A stretch of 46,298 nt of DNA, from positions 1-46,298 of the forward strand of contig NCGD01000038.1 of NCBI GenBank assembly GCA_002281535.1, in the 5' to 3' direction. Of this stretch, positions 25,953 through 35,061 are shown piece by piece. A program made the position numbers and the translations under genes. Numbering within the stretch: position 1 is the first letter of the stretch; each line of letters starts with the position of its first letter. The notes under the pieces were generated by a model. That model saw only the letters and a list, made by a program, of their open reading frames with translations, did not search any database and was not told where the DNA came from. Origin of the DNA: Sphingomonas sp. 28-63-12 (GTDB lineage Bacteria > Pseudomonadota > Alphaproteobacteria > Sphingomonadales > Sphingomonadaceae).

Positions 25953-26519
25953 CTATTTCTTCTCTTCGGGCTTGCGATAGGTCGTGTGGCATTCGCCGCA
26001 GGTCTTGGCGAGCGTCTCGAACTGAATCGCGAAACCCGCCGTGTCGCCGGCCTTGCCGAGATCGGCGAGCGCGCGCGCCGCGACGCTCATCTTGGCGGCG
26101 GCGGCTTCGAAACCGGCGCGGTCGGTCCATATGCTGGGCAACGCATCGCTTTCGGGCGTGTCGCTGTGCGGCGGAAACATCGTCGGGATCGCCTTGCCCC
26201 AGCCGGCGATGGCGGCGGCGGGCAGCGCCAGCGTCTTCACATCGGCACCGCGCGCAATACCGGCCTTGATGCCCAGAAAGGCAGCAACGGTCAGGTGGAA
26301 GCCAGCCTGCCGCGCCTGGACGATGGCCGCGTGGTCCATCATGCCGTGCCCGGCCATCATCCTGGCATGATCCATCGGCGGCATCGGCGGCATCGGCGCC
26401 ATGGGCGGCTTGGGGGGCGCAGACGGCATCGGCGGCATGGGCGCGGTCTGCGCGAGCGCGACACTGCCGGCAAAGACCAGGCAGGACAGGGCAAAGATCG
26501 AAGGGGTGGCGCGCATCAT
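25953..26519 (-). CDS. Cytochrome c' / c556-type haem protein
   Basis: 188 residues. A signal peptide (SIFALSCLVFAGSVALAQ) is followed by a proline/methionine-rich linker with PMPPMP repeats and then a four-helix bundle. The haem-binding CGECH near the C-terminus, with TYR after it, is the cytochrome c' signature. VQARQAGFHLTVAAFLG forms helix 1. Periplasmic electron transfer or gas binding is typical of the family. GGAG lies upstream of two adjacent ATGs (26519, 26516). It faces the M15 peptidase gene convergently. Confidence 0.85.
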   Translation of the reverse strand: MMRATPSIFALSCLVFAGSVALAQTAPMPPMPSAPPKPPMAPMPPMPPMDHARMMAGHGMMDHAAIVQARQAGFHLTVAAFLGIKAGIARGADVKTLALPAAAIAGWGKAIPTMFPPHSDTPESDALPSIWTDRAGFEAAAAKMSVAARALADLGKAGDTAGFAIQFETLAKTCGECHTTYRKPEEKK

Positions 26520-26662
26520 CTGGTGCTCCTGCAACGGGAATTGACGTCAGCGATCCTATGCCGGCCACGGGCATGGCACAACTGCGCACGCACGCAGGTC
26601 GACCGGACAATTAACCCTGTCATCGAGCGATCGGTTAACCCGGCCGGGCGCATCATCGCGCC

Positions 26663-26872
26663 ATGCCCTTCGCCAAACTCTTTCGCAGCCGCTGGTCGGC
26701 CCTGCTCTGGTCGGGCGGCATTTTATGGACGGCCTATGACGTCGCCGGCGCCACCCCCACCCCCGCGCCGGCGGCGGCCAACAGCACCGCCCCGGTCGAT
26801 GTCACCGGCACCCCGGTCAGCGCCAACGATCTCGCGGTGCTCGCCCATTTCGGTGATAGTGGCCAGCGCTAG
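26663..26872 (+). CDS. Small hypothetical protein
   Basis: 69 residues: one hydrophobic N-terminal helix (SALLWSGGILWTAYDVAG), an Ala/Thr/Pro-rich linker and a short end. It could be membrane-anchored. No family is recognised. The RBS is weak. It ends six bases before the convergent YdeI-type gene. The frame has the codon bias of its neighbours, which favours a real gene. Confidence 0.5.
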   Translation: MPFAKLFRSRWSALLWSGGILWTAYDVAGATPTPAPAAANSTAPVDVTGTPVSANDLAVLAHFGDSGQR

Positions 26873-26878
26873 GCGCGC

Positions 26879-27475
26879 TCAGCAGCTTTCGTGTTTCCAG
26901 TTTCGCCGTTTCCCCTCGTGCAGCCATATAGCCGCATCGGCGGCACGCTTGTCGCGGGTTTCCTGGCGCTTGGCCTCGCCGATCCAGTCACAATATTCGC
27001 GCCGGCAGCTGGGCGCAAAGGCAGCGAAATGGCCGGCCGCGACGGGATCGGCCGCCAATATCGCTGCGAGTTCGGGGGGCACAATCGGTGCAGGCTTGGA
27101 CGGGCGCACCGGGCGCATCGGTTTGCCGGCGCCGCCATCGATCAGCGCCACGGCATCGGCCACCAGCGCGGCGAAGCTGGCCGGATCGGGCAGGTCGGCG
27201 ATGGCAGCCAGCTTGCCGAACTGGCCCATCGCCTCGCCCTCCTTGCCCGTCGGCAGGCCCGCGCGCTGCCAGAAGCCAAAGCTCGCATGCGCCTTGAACG
27301 CCGCCATATTGGCGAGCGGTTTGCCGGCATAGGTAAAGAACGGCATCCCCCATTTGATCGTCTCGACCACCTCGGGCTGCGCGGCATGGACGCGCGCGCG
27401 CAGCTCGGTCAGGATCGGCCGGGCGAAATCAGCCTGGCGCGCAATATAGGCATCGACGCGCGGATCGGTGGGCAT
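26879..27475 (-). CDS. YdeI/OmpD-associated family protein
   Basis: 198 residues. The N-terminal half matches the DUF1801/YdhG fold (VHAAQPEVVETIKWGMPFFTYAGKPLANMAAFKAHASFGFW), and the C-terminal part has the bacteriocin-protection (YdeI) motif with SCRREYCDWIGEAKRQETRDKR. Family members are linked to resistance against cationic peptides, but no mechanism is proven. GGAGGAATTGCGCC precedes the ATG. The acidic-protein gene is upstream on the same strand. Confidence 0.85.
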   Translation of the reverse strand: MPTDPRVDAYIARQADFARPILTELRARVHAAQPEVVETIKWGMPFFTYAGKPLANMAAFKAHASFGFWQRAGLPTGKEGEAMGQFGKLAAIADLPDPASFAALVADAVALIDGGAGKPMRPVRPSKPAPIVPPELAAILAADPVAAGHFAAFAPSCRREYCDWIGEAKRQETRDKRAADAAIWLHEGKRRNWKHESC

Positions 27476-27537
27476 GGCGCAATTCCTCCAGCGCCGCCAT
27501 GCTGCGATTCGCGCGTCGCGCCGTCAAGCCGGGGCGA

Positions 27538-27957
<420 letters not shown>

Positions 27958-28050
27958 TGCCTGCTCTCCGAAAAGGGCCGCGAAATGCGGCCGTCCGGAA
28001 GTGCCAACGGCAGGCAGCGGCGGTTGTTCCGATGCGGGCGGCGATCGGGC

Positions 28051-29292
28051 TCAGCTGGGCCGAAAAAGCCGGCCGCGCTCGACAATGGCGACGACACCCA
28101 GCGCCAGCAGACTGGCGGCAAGAAAGCCAATATAAAGCGGCACCGTGGTGCCATTGAAGGACTGGCCGATCGCCGCGCCGATCAACGCTCCCGCCGTAAC
28201 GCTGATGAAACCCTGCACGCTGGAGGCGGTGCCCGCGATATGGCCCATCTTCTCCATCGCCATCGACGAGAAATTGGCGGTCGCGAGGCCAAAACAGGCC
28301 ATCGCCAGCGCCTGCAGGATCGTGAAGCTGTAGATCGTCTCGCCACCCGTCGCTGCAATCGTCAGATGCACCGCCGATAACAGCACCAGCCCGACCAAGG
28401 CGCTATGCGATATCCGGCGCGTGCCGATCCGCATGACAATGCGCGAATTGAGCAGATTGGCGAGCGCCATCATGCCCGCAACGCCGATAAACACCGGCAC
28501 AAGCAGGCGATTGTCGCCCGTCAACGCCGCGACGATCTGCTGGACCGAATTGATGAAGCCATAAAGCCCCCCCATCAGCGCCGTGGCCGCCAGCGTGTAG
28601 CCGATCGAGTAGCGATCGGTCAGCGTCTGCCGCCACCCGCTCCACAAGCGCTCGAACGACAAGGGCTGCCGATCCTCAATCCGCTGCGTCTCGGGCATCC
28701 GGAAAACGAACCAGATGAGGATAAAGGCGGTAATCACCGCGATCATCACGAAGATCAGCCGCCACGATCCGAACATCAGGATCAGCTCACCAACGCTTGG
28801 CGCCAGCACGGGCGCGGCCATGAACACCATGAAGGCCAGGCTCATCACCCGCGCCATGGCGCGTCCCGAATAGCAATCGCGCACCAGCGCCACTGTCACC
28901 ACGCGCGAAGCGGCGATTGCGGTGCCCGCCGCGAAACGGGCGACCAGCAGCAGCACAAAGCTGGCGGAAAAGGCGGCGATCAGATTGGCGACGACATAGG
29001 CGGCCAGCGCAGCAACCAGCACCGGCCGCCGACCGAATCGATCGGCAAGCGGGCCATGCACCAGCTGGGCGATCCCAAATCCGATCAGGAACACCCCGAT
29101 GACCAGCTGGCGATCATTGGCCACGCCAACCCCCAGCGCCGTGCCGATTGCCGGCAGCGCCGGCAGCATCGCATCGATTCCCAGCGCAGTCAGCGCCATC
29201 AGCGACGCGATCAACGCCACGAATTCAACAAAGCCGATCGGCAGTTGTGCTGGCGCAGCGATGGTCTGTTGAACAGTCATGTCGGCGGCCAT
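28051..29292 (-). CDS. Bcr/CflA-type multidrug efflux MFS transporter
   Basis: 413 residues with 12 predicted helices. TALGIDAMLPALPAI in helix 1, LADRFGRRPVL in the loop after helix 2, and LVRDCYSGRAMARVMSLAFM in helices 4-5 mark the Bcr/CflA drug:H+ antiporter group. Substrates cannot be deduced. The second half includes GLYGFINSVQQIV and ISVTAGALIGAAIG. The first ATG (29292) is close to GAGG; an ATG at 29280 is an alternative with poorer spacing. Divergent from a lipoprotein gene starting at 29401. Confidence 0.88.
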   Translation of the reverse strand: MAADMTVQQTIAAPAQLPIGFVEFVALIASLMALTALGIDAMLPALPAIGTALGVGVANDRQLVIGVFLIGFGIAQLVHGPLADRFGRRPVLVAALAAYVVANLIAAFSASFVLLLVARFAAGTAIAASRVVTVALVRDCYSGRAMARVMSLAFMVFMAAPVLAPSVGELILMFGSWRLIFVMIAVITAFILIWFVFRMPETQRIEDRQPLSFERLWSGWRQTLTDRYSIGYTLAATALMGGLYGFINSVQQIVAALTGDNRLLVPVFIGVAGMMALANLLNSRIVMRIGTRRISHSALVGLVLLSAVHLTIAATGGETIYSFTILQALAMACFGLATANFSSMAMEKMGHIAGTASSVQGFISVTAGALIGAAIGQSFNGTTVPLYIGFLAASLLALGVVAIVERGRLFRPS

Positions 29293-29400
29293 GCCTCAAG
29301 CGTGGCTGTCGGTCGAGCCTGTGCCGCCACAAAACAACGATCGCCTTGACGAACAACCGTCGCTGTGTATTATAACATCAACACACCAAGGGGATCAACG

Positions 29401-29997
29401 ATGCGCCGATCGATGCTGATGCTGATGCTATGTGCCCTGCCGCTGGCCGGCTGCGGCGATGCCGGCAAGGACGGCACGACGATCTCGATCAAGTCGGGCG
29501 GTGCGGATGGCAATGTCATCGCCGGCGTGGACGGCAAAACCGGCGAAGTGGCGATCAACACGCCGGGCTTTTCCGGCAAGCTCACGCTCCCCAAGCTCTC
29601 GCTCAACAGCAGTGATTTCGATCTCAATGGCGTCCATCTCTATCCCGGCTCCACGATCAGCGGCATGAATATCGTTGCCCATGATGGCAAGAATGGCAGC
29701 GACAAGAGCCAGGTCCGCATCACCTTTGACAGCCCGGCTGCGCCAGCCATTGTCCGAGACTGGTTTTTCGACAAGCTCGGCAAGGCCAAATTCACGCTGA
29801 CCAAGGACGGCACCGGCCTGACGGGCAAGGATGACGAGAAAAAGCCGTTCAAGCTTGAACTGACCCCCGCCGCCAATGGCCATTCCACCGGTGTTATTGT
29901 GGCCGGGGGCGAAGACCTGGCGGATCGGCGCGGTTGCGTCCAAAAACGGTGCCGGATACTGGCAGTGCTTGACCAACCACCGCTGGCTCGCGTCTGA
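29401..29997 (+). CDS. Hypothetical lipoprotein A of a tandem pair
   Basis: 198 residues. The lipobox LAGC follows a short signal. The folded part contains LYPGSTISGMNIV, an ITFDSPAAPAIVRDWFFDKLG helix and KLELTPAANGHSTGVI, each with a counterpart in the next gene. After HSTGVI the paralogue ends within a few residues, whereas this one continues for about 30 unlike residues; a late frameshift could explain the odd tail. AAGGGG precedes the ATG. The function is unknown. Confidence 0.65.
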   Translation: MRRSMLMLMLCALPLAGCGDAGKDGTTISIKSGGADGNVIAGVDGKTGEVAINTPGFSGKLTLPKLSLNSSDFDLNGVHLYPGSTISGMNIVAHDGKNGSDKSQVRITFDSPAAPAIVRDWFFDKLGKAKFTLTKDGTGLTGKDDEKKPFKLELTPAANGHSTGVIVAGGEDLADRRGCVQKRCRILAVLDQPPLARV

Positions 29998-30029
29998 AGG
30001 CGCCTATCACCATCGGCGTGGAGGCAAGC

Positions 30030-30449
30030 ATGACCCGATCTCGTTCACTGGCCGGGGCATTGGCGGCCGTCATCGCGATCTCGCTTGCGGGCTGTACCGA
30101 ACCGGCGTCGGTCCCGGCGGCAATGGCCGGCAACAATGCGATGGACATGCCGATGCCTGACGGGAGCGCCGTCGATATGGCCGCACTGCCGCTCTATCCG
30201 GGGTCGACGATGATCGACCTGAAGATCATGCCGCACGAAGTGGACGATATGGTCGACATGGCGTTCGATAGCCCTGCCGACCCGGAGACGGTCCGTGCCT
30301 GGTATGCCGAAACGCTCGGCAAGCAGGGTTATTTGCTCAAGGCCGACGGCTCGGCGCTTGCCGGGACCGACGCCAAGGGCAAGCCGCTTCGTATTGACAT
30401 ACAGCCGGCGGCAGGCGGGCACAGTACCGGCACGATCAGCAAGGGATAA
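30030..30449 (+). CDS. Hypothetical lipoprotein B of a tandem pair
   Basis: 139 residues, signal with lipobox LAGC. LYPGSTMIDLKIM, MAFDSPADPETVRAWYAETLG and IDIQPAAGGHSTGTIS align with the upstream gene, so this is a tandem duplicate. The region after the lipid anchor is Met/Ala/Asp-rich. GGAGG lies eight bases before the ATG at 30030. The conserved FDSPA..VR.W..LG module may bind a ligand, but nothing more can be said. Confidence 0.68.
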   Translation: MTRSRSLAGALAAVIAISLAGCTEPASVPAAMAGNNAMDMPMPDGSAVDMAALPLYPGSTMIDLKIMPHEVDDMVDMAFDSPADPETVRAWYAETLGKQGYLLKADGSALAGTDAKGKPLRIDIQPAAGGHSTGTISKG

Positions 30450-30542
30450 GGCGACCCAAGGGATAAGGCGGCCAAGGCCCCCTGTTCGAACCCGGCACGG
30501 CGCTCTATGTTGTGGGGCCAAACGCCAAACGGACGCCTGCCG

Positions 30543-31496
30543 ATGCTCGATACGCCGACTGCCCATGTTCCTGCCCTGTCGTTGACGCAGGACCGAAACG
30601 ATCCCGACGGCTTTGCCAGCGCGCTGGGCGCATCGTTCGAGCGGTTCGGCTTTGCCGTGGTCGCCGATCACGGCATTGATCAGGCGCTGATCGATCAGGC
30701 GTGGCGGCATACGCAGGAATTTTTCGCCCTGCCCGAAGCCGAAAAGCGCAGCTATTATACCCCGGCTGGCGGCGGACAGCGCGGCTACACGCCGTTCAAG
30801 ACCGAGATCGCCAAGGGCGCGAGCATCGTCGACCTCAAGGAATTCTGGCATGTCGGGCGGGATCTGCCATCGGGGCATCGCTTTGCCGATGTCATGCCGC
30901 CCAATATCTGGCCCGCCCGGCCCGCGGGGTTCCACGCGACGCTGGACGCGCTGTTCGCCGCCTTTGATCGTGCTGGCGATACCATCCTGTCGGCGATCGC
31001 GCGCCATCTCGGCCTCGCCGCAGACTGGTTCGATCCGGCGGTCAAGGATGGCAATTCGATCCTGCGCCTGCTCCATTACCCCCCGATCCCCGCCGATGCC
31101 CAGGGTGTCCGCGCCGGCGCGCATGAGGACATCAACCTGATTACCTTGCTGCTGGGCGCCGAGGAGGCCGGACTCGAACTGCTCGACCGCGACGGCGAAT
31201 GGCTGGCGATCAAGCCGCCCGCCGATGCAATGGTCGTCAATGTCGGCGACATGCTGCAACGGCTCACCAACCATGTTCTCCCCTCGACCACCCACCGCGT
31301 TGTGAATCCCCCCCCCGAACGCCGCGCCCTGCCCCGCTATTCGATGCCCTTCTTCCTCCACCCGGCGCCCGATTTCTTGATCGAGACACTGCCCGGCTGC
31401 ATCAGCGCCACCAACCCGAACCGCTACCCGACCCCGATCACCGCGCATGATTATCTGCACGAGCGCCTGGTTGAAATCGGCCTTGTGAAGGGCTGA
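30543..31496 (+). CDS. Isopenicillin N synthase-like 2-oxoglutarate/Fe(II) oxygenase
   Basis: 317 residues in the isopenicillin N synthase/2-oxoglutarate-dependent dioxygenase family. The N-terminal DIOX_N part has SFERFGFAVVADHGI, and the jelly-roll core has iron ligands H194 and D196 (AHEDINLIT) and H251 (TTHRVVNP), with R265 in RYSMPFF as the 2-oxoglutarate-binding arginine. It oxidises an unknown small molecule. The start at 30543 is uncertain: the RBS is weak and an upstream ATG at 30507 is in frame. It follows the lipoprotein pair by about 90 bp. Confidence 0.88.
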   Translation: MLDTPTAHVPALSLTQDRNDPDGFASALGASFERFGFAVVADHGIDQALIDQAWRHTQEFFALPEAEKRSYYTPAGGGQRGYTPFKTEIAKGASIVDLKEFWHVGRDLPSGHRFADVMPPNIWPARPAGFHATLDALFAAFDRAGDTILSAIARHLGLAADWFDPAVKDGNSILRLLHYPPIPADAQGVRAGAHEDINLITLLLGAEEAGLELLDRDGEWLAIKPPADAMVVNVGDMLQRLTNHVLPSTTHRVVNPPPERRALPRYSMPFFLHPAPDFLIETLPGCISATNPNRYPTPITAHDYLHERLVEIGLVKG

Positions 31497-31501
31497 GCGA
31501 C

Positions 31502-31798
31502 GTGAATCTGGCATGGCGCTACGGCGCACTATGTCTGGGCGTCATCGGAACAGCGCTGGTCACGGTCACGCTGCTGCTTGCGGCAGTCAATTGGCAGCTT
31601 GTGCCCAATTTGGATTGGCAAGCGGGCTTTCCCCTGAGCATTTCCATCCTATCCGGCTTCCTTCAATGGATCGTGTTCCAAAGACGCCAGTTTCGGGCGG
31701 CGATTACGCTCTTCATGGTGACCATGCCGCATGGTTCTTTGCAGTGGGTTGGCAAGTCAACCGACAGATGCGCGACTGCGCCGCCCAAGGCTGTGTGA
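31502..31798 (+). CDS. Small membrane protein, possibly frameshifted
   Basis: 98 residues from a GTG, with two hydrophobic helices (LCLGVIGTALVTVTLLLAAV and FPLSISILSGFLQWIVF) and a basic loop. After about residue 74 the frame reads PHGSLQWVGKSTDRC, while another frame over the same bases reads HAAWFFAVGWQVNRQMRDC to CVIIIKPTYRP, which looks more protein-like. A frameshift near 31720 is therefore possible. Five bases separate it from the oxygenase stop. Confidence 0.4.
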   Translation: MNLAWRYGALCLGVIGTALVTVTLLLAAVNWQLVPNLDWQAGFPLSISILSGFLQWIVFQRRQFRAAITLFMVTMPHGSLQWVGKSTDRCATAPPKAV

Positions 31799-31860
31799 TC
31801 ATCATTAAGCCGACCTATCGGCCTTGACGCAACGCAGCGCCGGGGGCACGCGTCGCCCCC

Positions 31861-33156
31861 ATGATTGAAGCAAAACCTCTCCGTATTGCCCTCGCCGGGC
31901 TCGGCACCGTTGGCGCGGGCGTCATCCGGCTGATTGACGCCAATGGCGCGCTGATCGCCCGGCGCGCGGGCCGTCCGATCGAGATTGTCGCGGTCTCCGC
32001 GCGCGACCGGGCCAAGGATCGCGGCGTCGATATCGCGCGTTTTGCCTGGGTCGACGATACGACAGCACTTGCCCAGCGTGGCGATGCCGATGTCGTGGTC
32101 GAATTGGTTGGCGGTTCGGATGGACCGGCGCTGACCCTGGCCCGTGCCACCCTGGCGGCGGGTAAGGGGCTCGTCACGGCTAACAAAGCGATGATCGCGC
32201 ATCACGGCCTTGAGCTTGCCCGCGCCGCTGAGGCCGCAAGCGCCCCGCTCAAATTCGAAGCGGCGGTGGCCGGCGGCATTCCGGTCATCAAGGGCTTGCG
32301 CGAAGGGGCGGCCGCGAATGAAATCGTGCGTGTTTATGGCATCCTCAACGGCACCTGCAATTTCATCCTAACCAAGATGGAGGCCGAGGGCCGCGATTTC
32401 GGCGATGTCCTCGCCGAGGCCCAGGCGCTCGGCTTCGCCGAGGCCGACCCGAGCTTCGATATTGATGGCGTGGATGCCGCGCACAAATTGTCGATCCTCG
32501 CCAGTATCGCCTTCGGTACCCAACCCGCCTTTGCCGACGTCCAGGCGGGTGGCATTCGTGATGTCCTCGCCGCCGATATCGCCGAAGCGGCGACGCTTGG
32601 CTATCGCATCAGGCTGATCGGGATCGCCGAATCGAACAGCTATGGTCTGTTCCAGCGCGTGCATCCGCATCTCGTCCCAACCAGCCATCCGCTGGCGCAT
32701 GTAACCGGGGCGACCAACGCTGTTGTCGCAGAAGGAAACTTCGTCGGGCGCTTGCTGTTCCAGGGCGCGGGCGCTGGCGAAGGGCCGACCGCATCGGCGG
32801 TGGTCGCTGATCTGATCGATATTGCGCGCGGTGAATATGGCCCGCCTTATGCGATGCCGGCCGATGCGCTGATAGCCCAGGCCGCCGCCGATACCGGCGA
32901 CCGGCGCGGCCGCGCCTATGTGCGATTCTCGGTTGCAGACAAGGTCGGCGTGCTCGCGGAAATTGCCGCAGCGATGCGCGACGCCGGCGTCTCGATCGAA
33001 AGCCTGATGCAGCGCGGCCATAGCGGCGACGGCAGCGTGCTGGTGGCGATTGTGACGCATGAAGGACCTGAACGCGCGGTCGCCCAGGCGCTCGAAAAGC
33101 TGCGTGGGTCGCCAAGCCTGACCGGCGCGCCGCTATGGATGCACATTCTGGCCTAA
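31861..33156 (+). CDS. hom: Homoserine dehydrogenase
   Basis: 431 residues, full length. It reduces aspartate semialdehyde to homoserine on the route to threonine and methionine. An N-terminal Rossmann fold (IALAGLGTVGAGVIRLI) binds NAD(P); VVVELVGG and VTANKAMIA follow, and the catalytic domain has ILNGTCNFILTKM, AEADPSFDIDGVDAAHKL. A C-terminal ACT domain (VADKVGVLAEIAAAMRDAGVSIESLMQ) is likely for threonine feedback. The RBS is weak; a preceding 100 bp holds the promoter. The stop overlaps the convergent gene by four bases. Confidence 0.96.
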   Translation: MIEAKPLRIALAGLGTVGAGVIRLIDANGALIARRAGRPIEIVAVSARDRAKDRGVDIARFAWVDDTTALAQRGDADVVVELVGGSDGPALTLARATLAAGKGLVTANKAMIAHHGLELARAAEAASAPLKFEAAVAGGIPVIKGLREGAAANEIVRVYGILNGTCNFILTKMEAEGRDFGDVLAEAQALGFAEADPSFDIDGVDAAHKLSILASIAFGTQPAFADVQAGGIRDVLAADIAEAATLGYRIRLIGIAESNSYGLFQRVHPHLVPTSHPLAHVTGATNAVVAEGNFVGRLLFQGAGAGEGPTASAVVADLIDIARGEYGPPYAMPADALIAQAAADTGDRRGRAYVRFSVADKVGVLAEIAAAMRDAGVSIESLMQRGHSGDGSVLVAIVTHEGPERAVAQALEKLRGSPSLTGAPLWMHILA

Positions 33157-33518
33157 GGCGAGAGCGGCCGGACGCCGCCGATATGCGTACCTCGCCCGCC
33201 AGTGGTGAGGCTGACCCCAACCATGCCGCAGCCGATCAGATAGGGGCCATGATCCTGGCATGGCGTGGTTTTGGCCTGGAGCCGCTCGGCCTGTTCATAA
33301 ACGCCTTCATGATGCGGGTCGCCTGCGTCAAAGCTGATGAGCGGGAGGCGATAGCGGTCGGCATGGCGCGCGCCGCAGACCAGAATTTCGTCAGGATCGG
33401 CGGTTGGCGCGCAGCGATATTCGGCGCGGGTCTTTTCCCGATAGGCTTTAAGCAGAGTGGCGATGTCCGCCCGGTCCTCCGCTCCTGCCATCAGCAGCAT
33501 CAGTGTCACAACCAGCAT
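33153..33518 (-). CDS. Conserved hypothetical exported protein
   Basis: About 121 residues with a short signal (LVVTLMLLMAGA). Cysteines occur in YRCAPT, ILVCGARHADRYRLPLIS, TPCQDHG and IGCGMVGVSL. This ILVCG-R-ADRYR / GCGMVG pattern is one I associate with sphingomonad exported proteins of unknown function. I used the ATG at 33518 with GAAGGT nine bases upstream; two GTG codons lie just before it. It is convergent with hom. Confidence 0.65.
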   Translation of the reverse strand: MLVVTLMLLMAGAEDRADIATLLKAYREKTRAEYRCAPTADPDEILVCGARHADRYRLPLISFDAGDPHHEGVYEQAERLQAKTTPCQDHGPYLIGCGMVGVSLTTGGRGTHIGGVRPLSP

Positions 33519-33598
33519 GATCACCACACCTTCAAGTAGATGGAGCCTATATCCATGGCTTTGTGCCGAAAAAGCTGGCTAAGGGCAATCCACAGGGG

Positions 33599-34027
33599 TT
33601 AGCCGATCGGTGCGACCTGCAACCGCCTGAGTTCGATTGCCGGGCACCGATCCATGACGACCTGCAACCCGGCCGCTTCGGCCCGTGCGGCTGCCGCTTC
33701 GTCGATCACCCCAAGCTGCATCCAGACCGCCTTGGCACCAACTGCGATCGCCTGATCGACAGCAGCGCCCGCCGCCGCCGAATTGCGGAAAATATCGACC
33801 ATGTCGATCGGGTCGCCAAGCACCGCCATGTCGCCGAAGATGAACTCGCCGTGGAGATGTTCGCCCGCAATTTGCGGATTGATCGGGATCACGCGGTAGC
33901 CATGGTGCTGCAGCGTCGCCATCACCCCGTAAGACGGCCGATCGGGCCGATCGGAGGCGCCGACTAGCGCAATCGTCCGGACGCTTTCGAGCAGCGCCTT
34001 GATGTCGTCATCCGAAGTCAGTGGCAT
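33599..34027 (-). CDS. CoA-binding domain protein
   Basis: 142 residues with a Rossmann CoA-binding fold: IALVGASDRPDRPSYGVMATLQHHGYRVIPINP, then a second strand MVDIFRNSAAAGAAVDQAI and KAVWMQLGV at the end. The family (YccU-like) binds coenzyme A or another nucleotide; the role is unclear. GGAGGCAAGC lies before the ATG at 34027. The start overlaps the 3' end of mrp by 20 bases, so the pair is an operon. Confidence 0.88.
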   Translation of the reverse strand: MPLTSDDDIKALLESVRTIALVGASDRPDRPSYGVMATLQHHGYRVIPINPQIAGEHLHGEFIFGDMAVLGDPIDMVDIFRNSAAAGAAVDQAIAVGAKAVWMQLGVIDEAAAARAEAAGLQVVMDRCPAIELRRLQVAPIG

Positions 34028-34991
34028 GCTTGCCTCCTCGATCGAGCCAATCGCGCACGATCGTGGCGATTTCGATGAACGCGGCGCGCTCCGGCCCGTT
34101 CCCGGCCACCGGCGGCATGCCGCCATCCGATCCGGTGCGAATCGCGATCTCTAGCGGTATCCGCCCGAGGAACGGGATGTCGAGCGTATCGGCGGCGAGT
34201 TCCGCCCCGCCGGTGCCGAACGGATCGGAGATGGCGCCGCAGGACGGGCAGGCATAACCGGCCATATTCTCGACCAGGCCGACGATCGGGATGCCCGCCT
34301 TGACGAACAGATCGATCGCCCGCCTGGCATCGATCAACGCCAGATCCTGCGGCGTCGAGACGATTACCACCCCGGCCGGGCGATGTTTCTGAATCATCGT
34401 CAGCTGCACGTCGCCGGTGCCCGGCGGCATGTCGACCACTAGTGTATCGGCCTGCCCCCAATCGGCATCGACCAACTGGCCAAGCGCCCCCGCTGCCATC
34501 GGCCCGCGCCACGCAATCGCCTGATCCGCCGCAACCAATTGGCCCATCGACAGCAGCGGGACGCCATAAGCCGTCTCCACTGGCAGCAGCAGCTTGTCGG
34601 GCGCCGTCGGGCGGCTGCCTTCGACGCCCATCAATTTAGGCTGCGAGGGGCCATAGATATCGGCATCGACCAACCCAACCTTGCGCCCAAGCTGGTGAAG
34701 CGCGATCGCCAGATTGGCCGAGACGGTCGATTTGCCGACTCCGCCCTTGCCGCTGGCGACGGCGATCAGCTGGCGCTGGCTGCGCTGGCTGGTCATCGCC
34801 ACGCGCACTTCGACAATGCCGGCCAGCGCGGAGACTTCGGCCCGAACCGCCGCTGCCATCATATCGCGCGCCGTCGGTTCGAGCCCACTCACGTCCAGGA
34901 TGATCGAGGCACGGCCCTGCTCGAGCCTGGCGGTCGCGCGGCTGCCGGCGATCGGGGCCAGCGTTGCGTTAAGGGTGTCAATATCAGTCAT
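34008..34991 (-). CDS. mrp: Mrp/ApbC iron-sulfur cluster carrier ATPase
   Basis: 327 residues. Mrp/ApbC proteins carry [4Fe-4S] clusters to target enzymes and are P-loop ATPases. The deviant Walker A is IAVASGKGGVGKST, Walker B-like DMPPGTGD and ADIYGPSQPKLMG are present, and the cluster-binding CPSC is in GYACPSCGA. A short N-terminal DUF59-like domain precedes it. The start at 34991 (MTDIDTLNATL) is chosen from domain position; an in-frame GTG at 35048 would add 19 residues. It is divergent from hflK. The iron-sulfur fumarase in this window could be one client, by inference only. Confidence 0.92.
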   Translation of the reverse strand: MTDIDTLNATLAPIAGSRATARLEQGRASIILDVSGLEPTARDMMAAAVRAEVSALAGIVEVRVAMTSQRSQRQLIAVASGKGGVGKSTVSANLAIALHQLGRKVGLVDADIYGPSQPKLMGVEGSRPTAPDKLLLPVETAYGVPLLSMGQLVAADQAIAWRGPMAAGALGQLVDADWGQADTLVVDMPPGTGDVQLTMIQKHRPAGVVIVSTPQDLALIDARRAIDLFVKAGIPIVGLVENMAGYACPSCGAISDPFGTGGAELAADTLDIPFLGRIPLEIAIRTGSDGGMPPVAGNGPERAAFIEIATIVRDWLDRGGKHATDFG

Positions 34992-35061
34992 GTCGATGGC
35001 ATTAGGGCTGTCTTGGACACTTGCCACTGTTTTTCCCGTTTCAGACACCTATAAAGGGCTA

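Noticed and set aside
30478-30500. tRNA T-arm-like GTTCGAAC
   Set aside because: The flanking bases do not form a T stem or acceptor stem, and no anticodon arm is found.
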